Under the pieces are notes generated by a model. It was not told the DNA's origin and did not search any database. It saw nothing but the letters and a program-made list of their open reading frames with translations. A program made the position numbers and the translations under genes. From Methylotenera_A sp031399315 (GTDB taxonomy: Bacteria > Pseudomonadota > Gammaproteobacteria > Burkholderiales > Methylophilaceae), in the NCBI GenBank assembly GCA_031399315.1, contig JANNOS010000106.1, positions 1 to 64,000 on the forward strand: a DNA stretch of 64,000 nt, read 5' to 3'. This document shows positions 49,614 to 58,570 of this stretch, piece after piece. Every line of letters begins with the position of its first letter. Positions within the stretch are counted from its first letter, which is position 1.

Positions 49614-50704
49614 TAACTCTGCATAATTTGGTGAGGGGCGGCTAGCCCCTCTTTAGAGTTGAAATTACTCACCGTAAATTTATGCACCGCGATGGTTTTT
49701 TCATTTTCAGTTTTAACTACCACGCGCCAATCACCAATTACTGGATTGCTTCTGTAGGTATAGCCTCTAAAGCCGTTAAAACGGCCGCCACTCACGGTAA
49801 AACTTGCACGAGATTGTAAAACCCAGCCTTGTTTAGTATGCAGTTGCCAGTCGTGAAACAGCTTGGTTTTTAAGCCTGCTGGCGCAAAAATAGTCGAAAA
49901 GCAATAAATACGCTGCCCACTTTGCACCTCTAAATCATCGCTGGTTTTGCGCCAAAACACCCACCAAGCAGATTTTTGCTGGCTTAACTGGTACTTTCCA
50001 TTCACTTTTTCTATCGCATAAGCCATGGCAATATCGCGTTTGACTAGGGGCACCGGCGGAATCATATCCACTGCGTAAGCCAGCATGAGCAAACCCGCAA
50101 TCACCGAAACTGGCCAGATGCTGCCTAAGTGATTGGGTGTTTTTGTGTACAACCAATAAGCAAGCATGGCCCCTAATAGCGTGCTTAAGTAAAACCAAAT
50201 GCTGAGTACGCTACCCAGCAAAAACGGCAGGGCAAAGTTAAATAGAAGCATGGCGCATAAACCAAACAATGCCCAGCTAATGGTAAATCGCCTGTATTGA
50301 TCTTCTAAAAACTCGTTAGCGACCAGTAGGCTAGCTAAAAACAAGGACATTAGCCATGCCAGCCAGTGGCTAGAACTTTTAAAGTACAAAATAAAAAGTG
50401 CGCTTAACAGACTGCCAAATAAAAATTGCAGCAAAAAATATGGCCAACGGGAAGTGACGATTGCATACAAGCGGGAAGGTAGTTTGGCTTCATCAGCTAA
50501 AATAAAGCTTGGGCGACTTGTGACAAAAAGAATCAAGCCAGCACCCAATAAATAGCCTGCAAAAATGATTAAGTCAGATGCCGCTACGTCTCGACCGATA
50601 GTCAGCGCGTCCCAAATGAAGCCAGCAAAAAAGAAAACCGCTGGCAGATAGCTGGCCACACTTTTTAATGTGCTTTTTGATACTTGTTTAACGCTTTCTA
50701 ACAA
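49610..50704 (-). CDS. DUF2914 domain membrane protein
   Basis: A 364-residue protein with about seven membrane helices (residues 15-225) and a C-terminal DUF2914 domain (about 250-355) with RIYCFSTIFAP and KTKLFHDWQL, and the end GDWRVVVKTENEKTIAVHKF. It is similar to membrane proteins of unknown function in other proteobacteria. It follows acnB upstream of its start by 24 bp on the same strand, so it could be the distal gene of that unit. Confidence 0.82.
   Translation of the reverse strand: MLESVKQVSKSTLKSVASYLPAVFFFAGFIWDALTIGRDVAASDLIIFAGYLLGAGLILFVTSRPSFILADEAKLPSRLYAIVTSRWPYFLLQFLFGSLLSALFILYFKSSSHWLAWLMSLFLASLLVANEFLEDQYRRFTISWALFGLCAMLLFNFALPFLLGSVLSIWFYLSTLLGAMLAYWLYTKTPNHLGSIWPVSVIAGLLMLAYAVDMIPPVPLVKRDIAMAYAIEKVNGKYQLSQQKSAWWVFWRKTSDDLEVQSGQRIYCFSTIFAPAGLKTKLFHDWQLHTKQGWVLQSRASFTVSGGRFNGFRGYTYRSNPVIGDWRVVVKTENEKTIAVHKFTVSNFNSKEGLAAPHQIMQSY
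49633..49654 (+). terminator. Possible terminator between the YqhA-like and DUF2914 genes
   Basis: GAGGGGC (49633-49639) and GCCCCTC (49645-49651) around GGCTA, followed by TTT. It lies in the 3' end of the DUF2914 coding region and may serve the converging YqhA-like gene. Confidence 0.5.
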
Positions 50705-50728
50705 GTGAACAGCAACTTAAATAGTGAC

Positions 50729-53311
50729 TTAAGCTGCAACTTCAGCAATTGGAATCACTTTTTTGCCACTACTCAACGTATCAAGCGCCGCTTTGTATTC
50801 CGTCATTTGATTAAAATTAAGGTATTTGTAAATCTCTGCTGTATTCGCCAACTTATTACCCACGGTTTCTAAGTATTCTACATGCGTTGGCATGCGTCCA
50901 AGCTTGGCGCACACCGCCGCCAACTCGGCAGAACCCAAGTAAACACGTGCGTCCTTACCCATGCGGTTATCAAAGTTGCGGGTGCTGGTGCTAAACACTG
51001 TTGCTTTATCGGCCACACGCGCTTGATTGCCCATGCACAATGAGCAACCTGGCACCTCGGTACGCGCGCCTGCCACGCCAAACACAGAATACACACCTTC
51101 ATCGCGCAATTGCGCTTCATCCATGCGGGTTGGTGGGGCAATCCATAAACGGGTTGGAATATTGCCCATGCCATCCAACACTTTAGCCGCAGCACGATAA
51201 TGGCCGATATTGGTCATGCAACTACCAATAAACACCTCGTCAATTTTGTCGCCCACTACGGCTGATAGGGTTTTGATATCGTCTGGGTCATTCGGGCAAG
51301 CCACAAGCGGCTCTTTGATAGTGCTTAAATCAATTTCAATCACATGTGCGTACTCAGCATCTGCATCAGGCTTGAGCAATTCTGGCTTTTTGAGCCACGC
51401 CTGCATGCTTTCTATACGGCGTTGTAAGGTGCGTGCATCTTCGTAGCCGTTTTCTATCATGCTTTGCATCAGCACAATATTAGAGTTTAAAAACTCAATC
51501 ACGGGCGCTTCATTCAACAACACAGTACAACCATTAGCAGAGCGTTCAGCCGACGCATCAGCAAACTCAAAAGCTTGCTCGACTTTCAAATCTGGCAAGC
51601 CTTCAATTTCTAAAATACGGCCGTTAAACACGTTTTTCTTACCTGTTTTTCCAACCGTTAATGTACCTTCTTGAATCGCTGCGTATGGAATCGCATTCAC
51701 CAAATCACGCAAGGTAATACCGGGCTGCATTTCACCTTTAAAACGCACCAACACTGATTCTGGCATATCCAAAGGCATCGCGCCTGTAGCGGCGGCAAAT
51801 GCCACCAACCCTGAACCTGCTGGGAAAGAAATACCAATCGGAAAGCGCGTATGAGAATCGCCGCCCGTACCAACAGTATCAGGCAAAATCAAACGGTTTA
51901 ACCATGAATGGATCACACCATCACCTGGGCGCAAACTCACGCCACCGCGACTAGACATAAACTCTGGCAGTGTATGTTGCAATTTAATATCCACAGGTTT
52001 TGGATAAGCGGCTGTGTGGCAGAAGCTTTGCATGACTAAATCACTGCTAAAACCTAAGCAAGCCAATTCTTTTAACTCATCGCGCGTCATGCCGCCCGTG
52101 GTGTCTTGTGAGCCTACTGTGGTCGCTTTAGGCTCACAATAGGTTCCTGGACGTACGCCCTTCACGCCACAAGCTTTACCCACCATTTTTTGCGCTAAGG
52201 TAAACCCTTTATTCGAAACTGTTGCAGGTGTCGCCGTAATGAATGCTGTCGTTTCAGGTAGTTCCAAAGCTTTACGCGCATTAGTAGTCAGGCCACGGCC
52301 AATAATAAGTGGAATACGCCCACCAGCACGCACCTCATCTGGCATGGTAATTGGGCTTAAATCAAAGGTAGAAATCACTTCTCCTGCTTCAGACAGCACT
52401 TTACCCGCAAACGGTTGAATGATAATCACATCACCAGTTTGCATTTTTGATACATCACATTGAATCGGCAAGGCGCCAGAGTCTTCTGCAGTATTAAAGA
52501 AAATTGGTGCGATTTTACTGCCTAACACCACACCACCAGTGCGTTTATTAGGAATGTTTGAAATATCATTACCCATAAACCATTGCACAGAGTTAATCGC
52601 CGATTTGCGTGATGAACCTGTACCGACCACATCACCTACATAGGCCAATGGCAAGCCTTTTTGTTTTAAGGTATCAATTAACTTGAGGCCATCGGGCATT
52701 TTATTCACCAACATGGCCTTGGCATGCAAGGGAATGTCCGGACGACTCCATGCTTCTTGCGCAGGACTTAGGTCATCGGTATTCGTTTCGCCATCTACCT
52801 TAAACACGACCATTTTAATTTCTTTAGCCAACACTGGTTTGCTAGTAAACCATTCCGCATTGGCCCAAGACTCCATCAATTTCTTAGCGTGCGTATTACC
52901 CGCTTTCATTTTTGCTTCTACATCATGAAAGCTATCAAACATGAGGATAGTGCTACTTAATGCGGTCACTGCATGCGCAGCCATCGGCGTGTCTAGTAAG
53001 TCAACCAGCGCCAGTACGTTGTATCCACCCAGCATGGTCCCTAGCAATTGCACTGCTTTCTCAGCTGAAACGAGGGGCGATTTGGTTGCGCCTTTAGCAA
53101 TATCAGCAAGAAAAGCCGCTTTCACATAAGCAGCTTGATCAACGCCTGCAGGGGTGCGATTTTCTAGCAAATCTAACAACAATGTTTCTTGTCCTGCTGG
53201 CGGTGCTTTTAATAGCTCAACCAGTGAGGCCACTTGCTCCGCGCTTAATGGCAATGGTGGGAGTTCTTGTGCAGCACGTTCTGCTACGTGTGTTTGATAC
53301 GCTTTTAACAT
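50729..53311 (-). CDS. acnB: Aconitate hydratase B / 2-methylisocitrate dehydratase
   Basis: A 860-residue Fe-S enzyme of the AcnB type with the HEAT-like N-terminal domain, then the swivel and catalytic domains. Cluster ligands are seen in GSCMTNIGHYRAAAK and CSLCMGN. E. coli AcnB acts on citrate and 2-methylisocitrate. It is the left-most gene of the leftward metabolic set, 128 bp after the small exported protein gene. Length is typical. Confidence 0.97.
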   Translation of the reverse strand: MLKAYQTHVAERAAQELPPLPLSAEQVASLVELLKAPPAGQETLLLDLLENRTPAGVDQAAYVKAAFLADIAKGATKSPLVSAEKAVQLLGTMLGGYNVLALVDLLDTPMAAHAVTALSSTILMFDSFHDVEAKMKAGNTHAKKLMESWANAEWFTSKPVLAKEIKMVVFKVDGETNTDDLSPAQEAWSRPDIPLHAKAMLVNKMPDGLKLIDTLKQKGLPLAYVGDVVGTGSSRKSAINSVQWFMGNDISNIPNKRTGGVVLGSKIAPIFFNTAEDSGALPIQCDVSKMQTGDVIIIQPFAGKVLSEAGEVISTFDLSPITMPDEVRAGGRIPLIIGRGLTTNARKALELPETTAFITATPATVSNKGFTLAQKMVGKACGVKGVRPGTYCEPKATTVGSQDTTGGMTRDELKELACLGFSSDLVMQSFCHTAAYPKPVDIKLQHTLPEFMSSRGGVSLRPGDGVIHSWLNRLILPDTVGTGGDSHTRFPIGISFPAGSGLVAFAAATGAMPLDMPESVLVRFKGEMQPGITLRDLVNAIPYAAIQEGTLTVGKTGKKNVFNGRILEIEGLPDLKVEQAFEFADASAERSANGCTVLLNEAPVIEFLNSNIVLMQSMIENGYEDARTLQRRIESMQAWLKKPELLKPDADAEYAHVIEIDLSTIKEPLVACPNDPDDIKTLSAVVGDKIDEVFIGSCMTNIGHYRAAAKVLDGMGNIPTRLWIAPPTRMDEAQLRDEGVYSVFGVAGARTEVPGCSLCMGNQARVADKATVFSTSTRNFDNRMGKDARVYLGSAELAAVCAKLGRMPTHVEYLETVGNKLANTAEIYKYLNFNQMTEYKAALDTLSSGKKVIPIAEVAA

Positions 53312-53439
53312 AGTGATTTAAGGCTCAATTAATAAATAACAAAGTTACAAAAAAATTACAGAGAAATACAGACTAGCCGAAAATGTCGCGTCAGTTCACA
53401 TACTTAAAACGCTCACAATTTAAACTAGTTCTTGCTATC

Positions 53440-53751
53440 CTAGTTTTTACTATCTGAATAAAACTCTTTTGCAAACGGAACAGGGCAGCCAGCGCCTAAA
53501 GACCTCACTTCCCATCTATCCAGCACGGCTTTTTGGTAATCTTTACCATGCTTCAGCGCTAAAAAAGCACGAACTTCCGTCACATCTGCAAAGCCGTTTT
53601 TATCTGCATCCATAGCCAGCACGTTGTCTTCAACTGTTGGGCCTGCATACCTACCATCTTTATCGGTGAGATAGCCCAAAATATCTTCTGCACTAGCCGC
53701 TGTGGCTACAAGTAGCAAACAAACCAAAGCGATAGCTTTCACATTTTTCAT
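53440..53751 (-). CDS. Exported EF-hand-like protein, 103 residues
   Basis: Signal peptide (IALVCLLLVATAASA, cut around residue 21), then one EF-hand-like loop AMDADKNGFADVTEV that keeps the D/D/D pattern, and a C-terminus with a lone Cys (GAGCPVPFAKEF). It lies between fumarase and acnB. Function unknown. Its position inside a metabolic cluster may be accidental. Confidence 0.75.
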   Translation of the reverse strand: MKNVKAIALVCLLLVATAASAEDILGYLTDKDGRYAGPTVEDNVLAMDADKNGFADVTEVRAFLALKHGKDYQKAVLDRWEVRSLGAGCPVPFAKEFYSDSKN

Positions 53752-53801
53752 TCAACAATTATGACTGAAATTAGAACAGAAAGTGCAATCTACTCTACAA
53801 A

Positions 53802-55358
53802 TCAAGACACAGCATGAATTTCAATGATTTGATGTTGTGCTAGCTTTGCTTCCCCTATTTTTTCTTTCCAAAGCGCAGGCCCAGTTTTATGTACCGATTC
53901 ACCTGTCGCACTTACGGCGACAGTTACGGGCATGTCTACCACCTCAAACTCATAAATCGCTTCCATGCCTAAATCTTTAAACGCAATGACGCGAGATTTT
54001 TTAATGGCTTTACTCACCAAATACGCCGCACCACCCACTGCCATCAAATAGACCGATTTGTGTTTTGCAATCACTGCTAGTGCTTCATCACCACGCTCAG
54101 CTTTACCGATCGAACCTAACAAACCAGTGTTCAACATCATCTCCGTGTAATCATCCATCCGCGTTGCCGTGGTGGGGCCTGCAGGCCCTACCGCCTCATC
54201 GCGCACCGCATCCACAGGGCCAACGTAATAAATAAACTTATTACTAAAGTCTACGGGCAACTCCTCGCCTTTTGCTAACATGTTAGCGATGCGCTTATGT
54301 GCTGCATCGCGCCCAGTTAACATTTTACCGCTCAATAATAATGTTTCGCCCGCTTGCCAAGTGCTCGTTTCTGCCTTGGTCACTGTGTCTAAATTCACCC
54401 GTTTAGCCTGTCCACTTGGCGCCCAATGCACATCTGGGTAGCTACTTAAATCTGGCGGCGTGAGCTCTGCTACGCCTGTGCCATCCAACTCAAAATGCAC
54501 ATGTCGCGTTGCGGCACAATTGGGAATAATCGCTACTGGCAAGCTTGCTGCATGCGTTGGATAATCCAAAATTTTCACATCCAAAACTGTCGCAAGACCG
54601 CCTAACCCTTGCGCACCAATACCCAAATTATTTACTTTTTCAAAAATTTCTAAACGCAATTCTTCTAACCTATTTTGTGCGCCTCTTAATTTAAGTTCAT
54701 GCATATCAATGGGCGCCATCAGTGATTCTTTCGCCAGCAAGACAGCCTTTTCTGCACTGCCGCCTATACCAATGCCTAACATGCCTGGAGGGCACCAGCC
54801 TGCACCCATTTGGGGCACAACGTCCAATATCCAATCCACAATGCTGTCATTTGGATTCAACATCGCAAGCATGGCCTTATTCTCTGAGCCACCGCCTTTT
54901 GCTGCAATGCTGACCTCAACTTTATCGCCTGCAACTAGTGAAACATGCACCACAGCGGGCGTGTTATCTCTAGTATTGGTACGCTTTCCAGCTGGGTCGG
55001 TCACTATAGAAGGGCGTAACTTATTCTCTGGTAGCAAGTACGCGCGGCGTACGCCTTCATTCACCATTTGCTCAACATCTAAAGCCGCATCTTCTGGTGC
55101 ACTGAGCCAATTAACTTCCATGCCTACTTTTACAAAAGCAACAACAATGCCAGTATCCTGACAAATCGGGCGCTTGCCTTCTGCACACATTCTAGAGTTA
55201 GTTAGAATCTGTGCGATTGCGTCTTTAGCGGCAGGTGATTGCTCTAGCTTGTATGCCTCGCCCAAGGCCTGAATATAATCCGCAGGGTGGTAATAAGAGA
55301 TATATTGCAATGCATCTGCAATACTTTGAATGAAATCTGATTTTTTTATCGTGACCAT
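53802..55358 (-). CDS. fumA: Fumarate hydratase, class I (iron-sulfur)
   Basis: Interconverts fumarate and L-malate. The 518-residue product combines the alpha and beta regions of class I fumarases. Motifs: PICQDTGIVVAFVKVG, the 4Fe-4S-type region KGGGSENKAML, and the C-terminal GPTTATRMDDYTEMM and GKAERGDEALAVIA. The ATG at 55358 gives a normal N-terminus (MVTIKKSDFIQSIADAL); an upstream ATG at 55433 overlaps the acyl-CoA ligase. It starts 13 bp after the acyl-CoA ligase stop, so the two are co-transcribed. Confidence 0.95.
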   Translation of the reverse strand: MVTIKKSDFIQSIADALQYISYYHPADYIQALGEAYKLEQSPAAKDAIAQILTNSRMCAEGKRPICQDTGIVVAFVKVGMEVNWLSAPEDAALDVEQMVNEGVRRAYLLPENKLRPSIVTDPAGKRTNTRDNTPAVVHVSLVAGDKVEVSIAAKGGGSENKAMLAMLNPNDSIVDWILDVVPQMGAGWCPPGMLGIGIGGSAEKAVLLAKESLMAPIDMHELKLRGAQNRLEELRLEIFEKVNNLGIGAQGLGGLATVLDVKILDYPTHAASLPVAIIPNCAATRHVHFELDGTGVAELTPPDLSSYPDVHWAPSGQAKRVNLDTVTKAETSTWQAGETLLLSGKMLTGRDAAHKRIANMLAKGEELPVDFSNKFIYYVGPVDAVRDEAVGPAGPTTATRMDDYTEMMLNTGLLGSIGKAERGDEALAVIAKHKSVYLMAVGGAAYLVSKAIKKSRVIAFKDLGMEAIYEFEVVDMPVTVAVSATGESVHKTGPALWKEKIGEAKLAQHQIIEIHAVS

Positions 55359-55371
55359 CTTAAAATAGCGC

Positions 55372-57015
55372 TCATCTTGAGGATTTTGCAGTCGCAATGC
55401 TCGGATTAATGTCTTTACGCAAGATTTTACCATTTTTGGTGCGCGGAAAGTCCTTGGCTAAATAAACCGTTTTGGGGCTTTTGTAAGCCGCCAAATGTTG
55501 TTTTCCATACGCTAATAAATCATCTGGGCTTGTGTTTGCATCTGGTTTTAAAATCACATAAATGACCACCAGCAATTTATCTTTTTCAATTTCCTCACCG
55601 ACAGCTGCACAATCGGCGACATCAGGGTGGCCTTTATACACACGTTCGATTTCGTAAGGCGATACACGATAACCAAAGCTTTTGATAATGTCATCTTTAC
55701 GGCCTAAAAACCAAATATAGCCATCTGCATCGTATTTAGCGTAATCTCCCGTGAAAAAGTAGTTATCATGCTTGTATTTTGCAGTTTCTTCATCCAAGTT
55801 CCAGTAACGCAAAAATACGCCTGGGTCATCTAGTGGCACACTAATCATGCCCTCTTCACCTGTTACAACTTCTTCAAGTGTTTCCGGGTTAAGTAGTTTG
55901 ATATGGTGGCCAGGTTGCGGAAAACCAGCTGAGCCAGGACGTATAGAGCGGAATTGACTTTGGCTTAAATAATAAGAAAACTCACTCATACCCACTGCTT
56001 CATAAATATCTAGACCGAACCGCGCCTTCCACTGACTCAATACTTCATCTGACAAATGTTCACCCGCGCTCATGTAATGACGCAGGCTCGAAATATCAGT
56101 TTGAGTCGCTTCTGTTTTTTGCAAAATTTGGCGATAAATGGTTGGCACGCCAATAAAAATAGTGGCCTGATGTTTTTGAATAAGGCTTAACCACACCTGC
56201 GCGTCATTTTTACCTTCGTGCACAATCACTGTTTTGCCTAAATACAGCGGATCCATCAAACCAGAACCCAACACGTAGGTCCAATTAAATTTGCCAGAAT
56301 GCATGATACGGTCATTCAAACTATCGTCATAATTAAACCAATACTGGGCAGCAGGCTGGCGACCAAGCAGGGCACGGTGCGCGTGCAATACACCCTTTGG
56401 GTAACCTGTTGTACCACTGGTATAAACTAAGTAAGCAGGATCATCTGCCTTTGTTTTATATGACGCATCACATTTTTGGGTGACGCTTAAAGCGCTGTCT
56501 AAACCCAATACATTTAAGCAACCATGTGGTTGTGTATGCGCGGCTTGCGTTAGCAGTATGTGTGACAAGTTAGGCATGTCTGGCATGCCTGCAACCAATT
56601 GCTCTTCCATATTGACCCATGCTTTTTGATCAGTCACTAAGACTGTAGCGCCTGAGTCTTTTGCTAAATAAGCAACTTCTTCTGCAGTGAGTAAAGTAGA
56701 AGTCGGTACAGAAATCGCCCCCATTTTCATCGCGCCTAAAAATGCAATTGGGTAGTCTAAGCTATTGGGTAAGCGAATCAGAACACGGTCGCCGACTTTT
56801 ACTCTTAAATTGCGTAATAATTGTGCAAACTGGTCCGTTTTGCGTGCCAACTCGGTAAAGGTAATTTGTGCTGTACCTAGTACGTCATCCTCAACAATCA
56901 TGGCGATATTATTGGCTAGCGGCGTGTTCAAATGTTGGTCGCTACAGGCCACGCCAATATTAAAATGTGATGGAATATTCCATTGCCATTCTGGGAAATT
57001 TTCAAATTTACTCAT
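55372..57015 (-). CDS. AMP-forming acyl-CoA ligase, substrate unknown
   Basis: A 547-residue ANL-family enzyme with the P-loop-like YLVYTSGTTGYPKGVLHAHR, the A8 region FFTGDYAKYDADGYIWFLGR, and the C-terminal catalytic Lys in PRTKNGKILRKDI. Layout and motifs resemble benzoate- and aromatic or short-chain acid-CoA ligases. The context (CitE-like lyase next to it, SDH, fumarase) suggests an organic acid substrate, perhaps propionate or a hydroxy acid, but this is a guess. Co-transcribed with fumarase. Confidence 0.9.
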   Translation of the reverse strand: MSKFENFPEWQWNIPSHFNIGVACSDQHLNTPLANNIAMIVEDDVLGTAQITFTELARKTDQFAQLLRNLRVKVGDRVLIRLPNSLDYPIAFLGAMKMGAISVPTSTLLTAEEVAYLAKDSGATVLVTDQKAWVNMEEQLVAGMPDMPNLSHILLTQAAHTQPHGCLNVLGLDSALSVTQKCDASYKTKADDPAYLVYTSGTTGYPKGVLHAHRALLGRQPAAQYWFNYDDSLNDRIMHSGKFNWTYVLGSGLMDPLYLGKTVIVHEGKNDAQVWLSLIQKHQATIFIGVPTIYRQILQKTEATQTDISSLRHYMSAGEHLSDEVLSQWKARFGLDIYEAVGMSEFSYYLSQSQFRSIRPGSAGFPQPGHHIKLLNPETLEEVVTGEEGMISVPLDDPGVFLRYWNLDEETAKYKHDNYFFTGDYAKYDADGYIWFLGRKDDIIKSFGYRVSPYEIERVYKGHPDVADCAAVGEEIEKDKLLVVIYVILKPDANTSPDDLLAYGKQHLAAYKSPKTVYLAKDFPRTKNGKILRKDINPSIATAKSSR

Positions 57016-57030
57016 AAATCACTTCCAAAA

Positions 57031-57147
57031 ATTCAGAATTCCGGGATGAAGCGCAAGGCGTACAGCGCGCAGAAAGCGGAATGTACACAAAGTACATGAG
57101 CATTTTGAGCACTGCACAACATAGCGATTCGCCTGAAAAATGGATTT
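57031..57147. repeat. Intergenic repeat-like spacer
   Basis: The 117 bp between the lyase and ligase genes hold elements found widely in betaproteobacteria: GCGCAAGGCGTACAGCGCGC, GAATGTACACAAAGTACATG and CGATTCGCCTGAAAAATGG. I see no gene. It may separate the operon into two parts. Confidence 0.5.
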
Positions 57148-58263
57148 TCATAGAAGCACCCCGTATGGCCAGTTTTGGCGTACCACCTGCTCTGGCAACT
57201 GCTCCAACACATGTATCGCAAAATCAATATCGCTTGATTTAAGTGCGCGCAGGGCATGCGCACGTAGCAATGTTTGCAGCGCTTTACCAAACATGGGTGG
57301 GTCTAGCATCTCGCCTTCAAACTTAATCGCACCGCCATGCAATGCGTCAGCCTCTATGGCAGCTTTTAAAATCGCCACTTTTTGCGCGACATCGGTGGGC
57401 GAAGGCGTATAAGCCGTTTTGCACAAATGAATATGGCTAGGGTGTATCACTTGCTTGCCAGTCAAGCCCATGGCCGCTTCTTGGCAAGCATGTTTATAAA
57501 CTGTGCGTGACTCATTATCACCATGTAAATCCAACCAGCGACGTACATCGTGCGGCTCTAAAAACTTCTCTGGCATGATATTTTCACCGATGAGCGTTTC
57601 AACACCACCAATCACGCCTTTACCCGCAATACGCGCCTCGAACATGAGTTGATTCATGTAAAACTGCAATTCTTCTATCCAGCCCTCGGGCGTAATGTGA
57701 ATACCCATTGCTTTTGAAAAATCATGAATACCAAATACAACGTGCTTAACCGTGTTGTATTGCATAATTTCTGGCGCGATTTTAAGCGATTTTGGATGCT
57801 CTATAATCGGTTGAATGGTGATGTGCGGGTTTACGCTCAATAACAAGCTAGATAAATCTCTCACTTCTGGCGCGCCGTAGACTTCACCTGCCTTAGCCAG
57901 CATGACGACGTCGATATAGTCACCCATTTCTCGCACCAACTGCATATCAAGCTCGTATTCATCGGTACGAAAAGAATTACAGCGAATCGCGACTGTCACG
58001 CGCTCATTCACTTTGCGTAACAACGGAAGTTCTTGACGCAGCAAATCGCGGCTCATGACCTTTTGACGGCAACCATCTTCCAAGTCAAAAATAAGCGTAT
58101 GCGCAATGGTGTTATGCGCATGTTTTTTCATGCGCGCACTGGCCTGTGTCATGTCTTCGTAAATACCCAAACTAGGGGCATACTTTACTGGCGGATAATA
58201 TAACTGTATACCTGGCCAGTAATCGCCTAAGTTAGTTTTTTTAATTATTTCATCACTCATCAT
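57148..58263 (-). CDS. CitE/HpcH-HpaI-like lyase, 371 residues
   Basis: A member of the malyl-CoA/citramalyl-CoA lyase (CitE) fold: FDLEDGCRQKVMSRDL (metal and CoA region), IRCNSFRTDEYELDMQLVRE, a conserved glutamate in QPIIEHPKSL, and GKQVIHPSHI near the end. It is longer than CitE (about 290) and than most Mcl proteins. Likely a CoA-thioester lyase; the product pair (for example acetyl-CoA plus pyruvate or glyoxylate) is not clear. The ATG at 58263 is preceded by AAGG. It sits directly after sdhE. Confidence 0.87.
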   Translation of the reverse strand: MMSDEIIKKTNLGDYWPGIQLYYPPVKYAPSLGIYEDMTQASARMKKHAHNTIAHTLIFDLEDGCRQKVMSRDLLRQELPLLRKVNERVTVAIRCNSFRTDEYELDMQLVREMGDYIDVVMLAKAGEVYGAPEVRDLSSLLLSVNPHITIQPIIEHPKSLKIAPEIMQYNTVKHVVFGIHDFSKAMGIHITPEGWIEELQFYMNQLMFEARIAGKGVIGGVETLIGENIMPEKFLEPHDVRRWLDLHGDNESRTVYKHACQEAAMGLTGKQVIHPSHIHLCKTAYTPSPTDVAQKVAILKAAIEADALHGGAIKFEGEMLDPPMFGKALQTLLRAHALRALKSSDIDFAIHVLEQLPEQVVRQNWPYGVLL

Positions 58264-58276
58264 TTAGCCTTTTTAT

Positions 58277-58315
58277 GTGCCCTGCAGCCCAACATCTATG
58301 CGGCTGACAGAGCAT
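58277..58315 (+). repeat. 39-bp palindromic element, copy 6 (overlaps sdhE end)
   Basis: GTGCCCTGCAG, loop CCCAACATCTATGCGGC, then TGACAGAGCAT. On the opposite strand it supplies the last six codons and the stop of sdhE. Length 39 and the loop match the other copies. Confidence 0.65.
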
Positions 58316-58565
58316 GCAATTTATCCATTACAGATTGTTGTGCACCATCTTTTAAGTGTAAATTTTTGAACTGCAAAGTGTTCCAAAGCTCGTTATCTTG
58401 CATCGCTAACAAAGCATCGAAAGCGTGCAATTCATCTAAAGTGAGCGCGTAAAAGTATTGCGCAACAAAGCGCTGCAGCACAATGTCGAGCTCCAGCATA
58501 CCTCGCCTACAGCGCCACGCAAGTCGCCGCTGTTCTGCATCTTTCATGTTTTCCGCATTAAGCAT
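58296..58565 (-). CDS. sdhE: Succinate dehydrogenase assembly factor SdhE
   Basis: An 89-residue small helical protein that helps insert FAD into SdhA. The signature RGMLELD (WRCRRGMLELDIVLQRFV) is present. It lies 5 bp after sdhB. The C-terminal HALSAA and stop come from the palindromic element copy 6, so the ancestral end may have been different. Confidence 0.92.
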   Translation of the reverse strand: MLNAENMKDAEQRRLAWRCRRGMLELDIVLQRFVAQYFYALTLDELHAFDALLAMQDNELWNTLQFKNLHLKDGAQQSVMDKLHALSAA

Positions 58566-58570
58566 CAGTA

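Noticed and set aside
51115..51150. Another copy of the palindromic element (CATCCATGCGGGTTGG) in acnB
   Set aside because: On the coding strand this is the conserved AcnB segment PPTRMDEAQLRDEG, and the arms do not pair. It is native coding sequence.
55359..55433. N-terminal extension of fumarase by 25 residues
   Set aside because: It would lie inside the end of the acyl-CoA ligase gene and has no family support.
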